This document shows, one piece after another, positions 57,362 to 64,000 of a stretch of 64,000 nucleotides of DNA. The stretch is from Corticium candelabrum (lineage: Eukaryota; Porifera; Homoscleromorpha; Homosclerophorida; Plakinidae). Location of the stretch: positions 7,940,959 to 8,004,958 of the forward strand of contig NC_085096.1 of the NCBI RefSeq assembly GCF_963422355.1, given 5' to 3'. Numbering within the stretch: the first letter of the stretch is position 1; each line of letters begins with the position of its first letter. The notes under the pieces are model-generated. The model was not told the origin of the DNA. It was given only the letters and a program-made list of their open reading frames with translations, and did not search any database. Position numbers and translations under genes: made by a program.

Positions 57362-57710
57362 ATAAGTTTGATAGCAGGCTATACTGGATCACTGAAGAGA
57401 CCTGTCACTGCACTTGCGCCGAATCCAACCTACACGGTACCTGCACCGAGCACTACACTGAAATGTCAGAAACGGAGAGCGAACACTGTGCTAGATCATG
57501 CCTGCATGGCAATTAGATGTATCCTAAGTGTGAGCCTACAAGAAACTGCGCGTGACCTTCAAGTTTCCGCCCAGATCTATATTTCTGAACGGGAATAATC
57601 TAGCCTGCCCGTGTGGAGAACGGGCCAGTGAGCTAGTAGCATATACAGTTTTGTTTCTCCTAAGTCATTCATTGTTGTCCACATGCCTTTGTTACGTCAC
57701 AATGCATTAA
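57362..57710 (+). repeat. diverged tandem duplication, copy 2
   Basis: Second copy of 56936-57290; its tail reads TTGTTGTCCACATGCC and TTGTTACGTCACAATGC. Confidence 0.6.
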
Positions 57711-58677
57711 ACCTTACTTTATGTTCGTTTATTTTTTACGTTTATTCTTTTATGATTATCTATTTTTACTTGTTAGTGTATGTAGCTTGTCTGGCCTAGA
57801 GCACTGTACCTGTAGTGGTATAAAACAAAATATCAAACAAATAATAATTTTAAAACAAATTAACATTACTTCTGAACAAATTAATATGATTGAATCCCCT
57901 AATTTTTTCTTGGCTACGCCGTTAGTAATTCTAAAGGCCAATTAATTAACAGTTCTTTGCAAACTTCTTGGTTTCCATCTTGCGTTATATGTTTAAATAT
58001 ATTTTCTTTTCTTACGCCACCTTCTGTACCAGAGAGTCTCAATCCAAAATCAAAGTCCCCGCGATTGATGAGGGGTCGATCATTTGATCCTTTTCCGCGC
58101 TTTGAAGGTCGGGCCACGCGAGACCCCAACTCCTAGATCCTATCGCTGGATAGCCCCGGCGTTGTCGTGCTATACGGGAACCGGGCACGACGGCGCGAGA
58201 GGGACTGGTACGAGGCTGGATAGTCGGCGAAGTGCAGCACTCGAAGTCTGTTGGTTAACTAGAGAGTCTTTGTTCAGCTCGTTCGATCTACATACGTTCT
58301 AGTACAGTCGGAAGAGTCAGCACTAGTGCAGCAATCTACGAGGTCGGTTAGTTAATTAAATTTTAATTAAAATTAATTAATCATGCTAGACAGTAGACAA
58401 CATTCACCTTACCATTGTGCTCTACTGTAGTTTTTCAACTCAAGATAATACTGCAGCACTGCTATATACTTTCATTTTGTGAAATAGCACGACTAGAGGG
58501 CGTTGCGCTATGCTGCATTTTCTAGGGGCGTGCCTGACAAACAAAACGAAATACATAGTTTTGTATCATAATTCTCATACAAGAACTCGCATAAAGTGTT
58601 TGGTAGTTGATGTGTGCAAAACTGCCGTTTTCCATCTCTCGTTTGCAAGCCTATTCTGCGGTTGATGATGATCAAAG
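57711..58677. other. no gene; rearranged MITE fragment
   Basis: 58150-58222 contains GCGTTGTCGTGCTATACGGG and GCACGACGGCGCGAGAGGG ... TGGTACGAGGCT, which is one and a half arms of the MITE at 42884-43006. AT-rich palindromes occur at 58345-58380. Confidence 0.5.
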
Positions 58678-58829
58678 CATAGGCGTAGGAACGGGGGGGG
58701 GGGGGGCGAGGGGGCCATGGCCCACCCAATATTTAGCCTATAACAATATAACAATATCTAAAATGCAGTACCTGGTTGTACTCTTTGCCCCCCCCCCCCC
58801 CCAATCTCACCAAACTTCCTACGCCTATG
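58678..58829. mobile_element. 152-bp MITE with CATAGGCGTAGGAA ends
   Basis: CATAGGCGTAGGAA at 58678 pairs with TTCCTACGCCTATG at 58816-58829. Just inside are a G-run of about 13 and a C-run of about 15, which also pair. Confidence 0.75.
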
Positions 58830-59182
58830 TAAAGTTCTGGATATTACTAGGGGAGAGCGCACAATTTTGTGCGTTAGTTTTAGATGAACGGAATCGACGT
58901 GTTAATTAAACTGCTTATTGGGAAGCTTCGCTTTGACTGGAGAGCAGCAGACGCTTAGGGGGCGTGTCAAGGGTAGATTTGTCTTTCTGACATTGATAGC
59001 ACATTCACGCAGAGCACGCAGATTGTCTATATGGTGCGCTGTTTCATTCTAAAAGTTCAATTAACGACGTTGACATTAGAGGAAACGTATCTATAATTTC
59101 TGCACTATAGAGCAAATCCGGAAGCCTCTATATGTACATACCTATAGTTAATTGAAACGTCTATAGTAAGCTTCTCAAGTTA

Positions 59183-59235
<53 letters not shown>

Positions 59236-60150
59236 TATATATATATAAAATATTTCACTTCCAACTACTCTAGCTATGACACAAAGCAGAATCGCTAGAG
59301 GTAGCCCTCTAGCTAATCATATGCAGGTACAGTCCGCTCTACAGTTTTTGTATCTACTAATTCTAATTCTGAATCTGCGCTATCCTAGAATCAAGTAGCC
59401 GCTCAGAAAACTGTCTTCAAATGAACGTATTCTACGAAGCTGCTCAAAGTTTTCTCTTTCCAGTTTTTGAGTGCCATTAGGTAAAACTGCACGTGCATCT
59501 AATGAACTATACAGTGTTTTGAACCTGATGAGTCGGCAGCGGGTTTCTGTTGAGTTAATTAAACCGGTAAGTCGAAACGTCAGCCACAGTTAGGATCAAA
59601 AGCTTTCGGGAAATTTTATGCTCTTTAATTAACCAAACGTGCAGGGCTATTCAATGAATTTTGATCAGTCCATGCTGGGGTCTTCGGTGACACGTGTCGC
59701 CTCTATTTTGCCGGTTTCTACTGACTACCGGAAATTGAAAAACGACCCAAATTTTGAATTTTGCATGCCTTTGCCTCCAGCTTCTAGGTAGATCCCAACA
59801 TACAAAATGGAGAGACTGTTTCCATGCATGACTATAATGACTTGTTGCATTGCTGTTCCTCAGGTCTTCTACTCTACAAAGAGAATGACTGACTCTTTAC
59901 TAATGGACTTGGTCAGTTTTCCACTAGAAGAGAACACGACGTTGTTACCGAATAATGTGTCTGTGCCAAACCAGCCCAATATGACGGGACCCCCTTCTAG
60001 TATATACTATCTATACGGTTCTGGCTACGCTCCTGGCTAATGTTTTGTAGATCAGTCTACAGCGTAGCCGTATTCTATACAAAAACTAAACCATGGGGTC
60101 GACGTCGCGCCTAGCTAGAAAAGTTTTCAACTCGGCATGCAGTCGCAGAT
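58830..60150. other. no gene; (TA)n array at 59184-59232
   Basis: An open frame at 59807-60040 with an LF-rich start has no family motif. Nothing else supported. Confidence 0.35.
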
Positions 60151-60154
60151 TTAG

Positions 60155-61173
60155 AGGAGCATTCCGAAGATATGCGATAGGCTGCTGGCTGGATCCGCCT
60201 TCGCTTACTAGTGGGAAATCCATACTAACCAAGTTAATTGGGCATCTGGGCGCTATCTCAGAGCAAACCCGACAGATGTACGAACGTTTCATAACTTAAA
60301 AACTGACGGCGCCGTTTCAAAGAATGTTGTCTGTCAAGTGGAGCGTTTTTGCGCGCCATCAGATTATGTGAGCCTTACTGGCGCAATCAGGTTCCGGAAA
60401 TGGCATTTCTGTTGTTTCCGTTGCTCCAAGCACGGTGGAAACCGTCGTGCTATCTTCAGACCGTTTTCTTAAAGAGTGACCTAGCTTGTTTGCGTGCGAT
60501 TTATTTCCGTCCAGCAATATTCGAGAGAATCGGTGTTTTGTGAGATTCTTTGGCGTTGAAGGCAACGGATGCTGTAGTCGATCGCGTTATAACAGTTTAA
60601 AAAGAACTCATCTGTACGCAGAAATACTTTCGCTAGAGCTCTTAAAGGAACACTCAGGTTTTAGTGAGAAGGGTAGTATGCAACCGAAATAGCGAGTTCC
60701 GCTGATCGAGGGCGTTCGCGAAAGTATTTCTGTACAGATGAGTGCCTTTAAACTGCTAGAACAACAGTGTTCATTGCCTTCAACGCCAAAGAATTTTACA
60801 AAACACCGAATTTCTCGAATGTTGCCGGACGGAAATAAATCGCACGAAAACAAGGTCAGTTTCTAGACGGTCTGAAGGTAACGCGACTGATTCCACCCTG
60901 CTTGGAGCGACGGAAACAACAGAATGACAATTTTCTAGAAAATGATTGCGTCAGTAAGGCTCACGTGATCTGATGGCTCGCAAAAAGCTCCACTTGACGG
61001 ACGAAATTCTTGAAACGGCTCGTGAGTTTTTAAGTTATGAAACGTTCTTAGCGTAAATCTGTCGGGTTTGCTCTGAGATAGCGCCCAGATGCCCAACTTG
61101 GTTAGTATAGATTTCCCACTATAGCAAGCGAAGGCGGATCGATCAGCCTATCTCATATCTCCGGAATGCGCCT
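60155..61173. mobile_element. 1 kb near-palindromic foldback MITE, TTAA type
   Basis: Arms of about 490 bp pair over most of their length around a 70-bp centre (60650-60718). Ends AGGAGCATTCCGAAGATATG (left) and AGGCGCATTCCGGAGATATG (right, inverted) are flanked by TTAG (60151-60154) and TTAA (61174-61177). Pairs include GGGAAATCCATACTAACCAA/TTGGTTAGTATAGATTTCCC and TTGGCGTTGAAGGCAA/TTGCCTTCAACGCCAA. The open frames inside are mirror images of each other and not genes. Confidence 0.85.
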
Positions 61174-61177
61174 TTAA

Positions 61178-62473
61178 CATTCAATTTTACTTGGTGTTTG
61201 GTTAATATTAATTTAATAGAGATCTCAACTACTAAATGACAACGATCAGATGCGACAACGACTACCACTATAGATAGAGGAATCATTAGAAAAAATTTTC
61301 ATCACTACAGATCGATTGTAAGTTTCATTTCACGCGGATGTCTACATAAGGCGTGTAATCAGTGTCAAAACTACGCCGGTAGTATCTTTTGCATAACTGA
61401 GGTTGGTCGTAGACTCATGGTCGGTCATAAATAAATGAATAGAGAAGCACTATACAGTGCTAAACCCTCGGCTGGAGTACATGCACACCACATGCTAAGA
61501 CATGTCTAGAGTGTAAGGCAGCCGAGGATCAAGAAGCACAAACGCTCGAATTTGACACCAGTGAAAATCGCCGGACGTGATGGTTACGCCTACCGTATTT
61601 ACACAGCTATCACCGTCTAACCGCATTCATTTAGGCCCATAGCTAAATAGGCACAGGTTGTCGTAATAAGGTGACTCCAGAGCCGCGCGTCAGAGCCAAA
61701 ACAAAACATTAATTAATGTGGGAAGACATGCACGTGCAAACGTAGAGGCGTCTCTGTTCACTCTGACTTTGGATACCGTAACAAAAAATGAATAGAGACG
61801 CACTAGCGTACTTACAGGTCAGTCGCTTCGTCCGGCAAATAGACGCGCTGTCATGGACAATGCACGTTTCCCTTAGCAAATTCCCTTGGAGCGCCAAATT
61901 TCTGTTGACACTATAGTGATTTTTGCAACAACACCGGCGCCGCTCAGCCACGCACACTGAAAAAATTCAAGGTGTCAGACTGCAGAACCACTATGCAGAA
62001 ACACTGTGAAACAAGAAAAATGTTACAAGTCGGGTACAGCTAGCGCTACACCTTCGCTCCCTAGACGCCTGGTTGTTGGTGGAAAACATACACGTACAAG
62101 GCGTTGTTTCCATGTAACAAACCCGTAAAGTAAAGGAATAAACACCATGTACAGGACGGACGCCCGATGGCTGAATTCTCGTAGGACAGCTGCCAAACAA
62201 AGAGGTAGAGCCTTAGTTATGATGACATCACGTTTGTCTATATTGGTCGGTAATGACACCTCGTCTATTGGTCGGATAGCATCATTTGCATCTGCATTGG
62301 CCCACTACTATACCTTAGTCCGGATATCCGGGCCTTGGGTAATGAGCTCGAGGTCGGTCGGAAAGTCAATGAGGTCGGTTGTACATTCAACTAGGTCGGG
62401 CCGATGTTTCCTCGCAAAGTCATCAGCAAACCCCAAAATGCTTTTTTCTAGCCTTGATTGCCGGTGTCCCAGC
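61178..62473. other. no recognisable gene
   Basis: A phrase AATGAATAGAGA.GCACTA recurs at 61434 and 61787. No supported gene. Confidence 0.35.
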
Positions 62474-62493
62474 GATTTGCCCTGCTAAGGGCG

Positions 62494-62789
62494 CGACGCA
62501 TGCGCCAATTTACCATATAAAGTGTGAAGCCGCCTCAAATTTGGCGCCAAATGTTCTGTTTCAGCCGTCAGTGATTTGCCCTGTTTAGCCTACGACGCAT
62601 GCGCCAACTTACCATATAAAGAGTGAAGCTGCATCAAATTTGGCGCCAAATAATCTGTTTCAGGAGTCGGTGATTTGCCCTGCTGCGGCTATAACGCATG
62701 CGTACACATACCATATATGGTGCAACCTAATTAAATTTGGCGCCAAATATTCTGTTTCAGACGTCAGTGATTTGCCCGGTGAAAGAAAT
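62494..62789 (+). promoter_or_regulatory. three 98-bp tandem units with E2F-type palindromes
   Basis: Units start near 62494, 62593 and 62693. Each holds CGCATGCG, ACCATATAAAG (ACCATATATGG in the third) and the perfect palindrome TTTGGCGCCAAA (62540-62551, 62639-62650, 62736-62747), then CTGTTTCAG...GTCAGTGATTTGCCC. TTTGGCGCCAAA fits the E2F consensus TTTSGCGCSAAA on both strands, and TATAAAG is TATA-like. The array ends 2-3 bases before the ATG of the integrase gene, so it is a likely promoter array; this is inferred from position. Confidence 0.65.
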
Positions 62790-62790
62790 G

Positions 62791-64000
62791 AGACCGTACA
62801 CCGAAAGAGACATTTTAGTGTTTCTCAAGACTGGAGAAAAATCAGGAACCCTGACATCAAACCAGAAGTGCTCATTTAGCCGTCAAGCTCGCTCATTCAA
62901 ACTAGATGGTACTCTTATTACCAAGTACAACGTTGTGACTTTGAATAACTTACAAATTAGATGACTATACTACGTGTCAGTCTGCAAAATTACTCTTGCA
63001 CGGAAGATAAACAGGAGCACATAGTAGAATTCAATTTATAATTGATTTAAAACAAACATTAGAAATATTCAACACATCTATCTATCTAGAACAGTTCCCT
63101 GCTGCAGCCTTGAAGTTGTGCTGCTTTGTTGTTGTTGTTGTTTGTTGTTGTTGTTGTTGTTGCTGGAGCTGAATAGACAAGTAGAAACTTGTAAACACCC
63201 ATAAACTTATGGAACGTCTCATGCTAGAAAAGTGTTACTAGACTAGTATTAAATTTTTCCACTTCCAGCTTAACATACACATAACAGAAACCAATAACAA
63301 GTAGTCTAGCAGTTACACAGTATATGAGCACTGAGCAGTATATAACTCAGACTTACATAAACAATGCCTAGATGTTTGATCAATAAAAAATACTGTATTG
63401 ACTTGATCAATAACAGTCAATATCAGCCCTTAAAATGACTGGTTGTTGTCAAATTCAGTGGCACATAAACGCCTTGTGGTTAAATTTATTGTCATACCTA
63501 TAGACTCTGGTCAACTTTTCTACATTGGACCTAAAGGTAAAGCCAACAGATAGGATCTAATAACTGATGAAGAAAGAAGGCTGGCCTTTATCCACTGTCA
63601 CGACTCCCCTCAAGGTGGTCATATGGGACGTGATAAGACACTACAAAAGATAAACTCTCGCTATTACTGGTCTGGATTGTATGTTGATGTACTGCAATGG
63701 ATTGCTGAATGTGCAAAATGTCAAAAATTTGAGCAGATAAAAACTGTAGCACCACAGCTAAAGCCGATAAAAACAAGTGGCCCCTGGGAAGTGGTGGGAA
63801 TTGACCTAATAGGACCATTTAATGTAACAGCACAAGGAAACCGCTTCATACTGACCTGCACTTGTTTATGGAGCAAGTTCCCTGTAGCCTATGCAATTCC
63901 TGACAAGTCAGCAGCTTCAGTAGCTAGCAAACTTGTCAAAATGTTCTGGCAGTATGGACCTCCTCAAAGAATCATCACAGATAATGGTAGGGAGTTTGTT
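62791..64000 (+). pseudogene. retroelement-type integrase (Gin/KRBA2-like or gypsy), runs off the window
   Basis: Exon 1 (62791-62908) starts MRPYTERDILVFLKTGEKSG and includes FSRQARSFKLD; a GT...AG intron (62909-63503) joins in phase to exon 2, which reads GQLFYIGPKGKANR, a TAG at 63551-63553, then ITDEERRLAFIHCHDSPQGG. The HHCC zinc domain is complete (H..HDSPQGGHMG, CAKCQK), and the core has Asp in GIDLIG and Asp in ITDNGREF, where the window ends. The N-terminal arrangement (KxFxLxxG..Y before the zinc domain) is like Gin/Ginger-related integrases, but gypsy is possible. One nonsense codon, unless the intron border differs. Confidence 0.7.
63110..63165 (+). repeat. (GTT)n microsatellite
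   Basis: TTGTTGTTGTTGTTTGTTG run within the intron of the integrase gene. Confidence 0.85.

Noticed and set aside
60093..60853. Paired frames of 64-81 codons on both strands, which look like a duplicated protein
   Set aside because: Similarity comes from the palindrome arms, not from a coding duplication.

Overview
This is a 64 kb piece of an animal nuclear genome that is very rich in transposable elements. Two host genes have clear introns and a third has a metazoan-type domain set: a Galpha-q family last exon, a seven-exon ANP32 gene and a CALCOCO/TAX1BP1-like gene. Introns range from about 53 bp to 10.9 kb. Dinucleotide arrays are frequent, and the mobile elements are of types common in marine invertebrates. 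A sponge or another early-branching invertebrate fits best, but I cannot name the species, and no operon or bacterial logic applies.

Layout. 1-11.5 kb: Ty3/gypsy debris (RNase H, integrase zinc domain, gag), a Kolobok-like THAP element and long stretches without recognisable genes. 11.5-25.9 kb (+): the Galpha-q terminal exon, then ANP32, whose fourth intron (13649-24578) is packed with nested DNA transposons: a 4.7 kb element with a TAATC target duplication that carries a Tc1 element, a TTAA-flanked THAP element that itself carries a TA-flanked pogo-like element, and several MITEs. 26-43.5 kb: what I read as one old gypsy element broken open by several later insertions: a foldback transposon with minisatellite ends, a block of unrelated elements (a gene family with an HAFSGC motif, a P-element/THAP9-like relic, an inverted-repeat unit holding a deleted ISL2EU-like element), a structurally complete 4.4 kb LTR retrotransposon, and a TTAA MITE. 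43.9-44.8 kb: a non-LTR reverse transcriptase fragment. 45.5-49.6 kb: a structurally complete ISL2EU-type DNA transposon with matching terminal inverted repeats, a TA target duplication, a spliced THAP-DDE transposase gene (+) and a convergent SWIM-YqaJ-PHD gene (-). 52.7-54.3 kb: the CALCOCO-like gene. 54.4-64 kb: MITEs, a 1 kb palindrome, a tandem array with perfect E2F-type palindromes, and an integrase gene running off the window end.

The most noteworthy content is the two-gene ISL2EU-type element plus a deleted relative 9 kb away, the layered insertions whose order can be read from target duplications, and five separate THAP-carrying elements from at least three transposon groups. Most element genes are broken by stops or frameshifts; the THAP-DDE transposase at 46 kb looks intact once a 65 bp intron is removed. 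All family names are from motif recognition by eye; no search was run.
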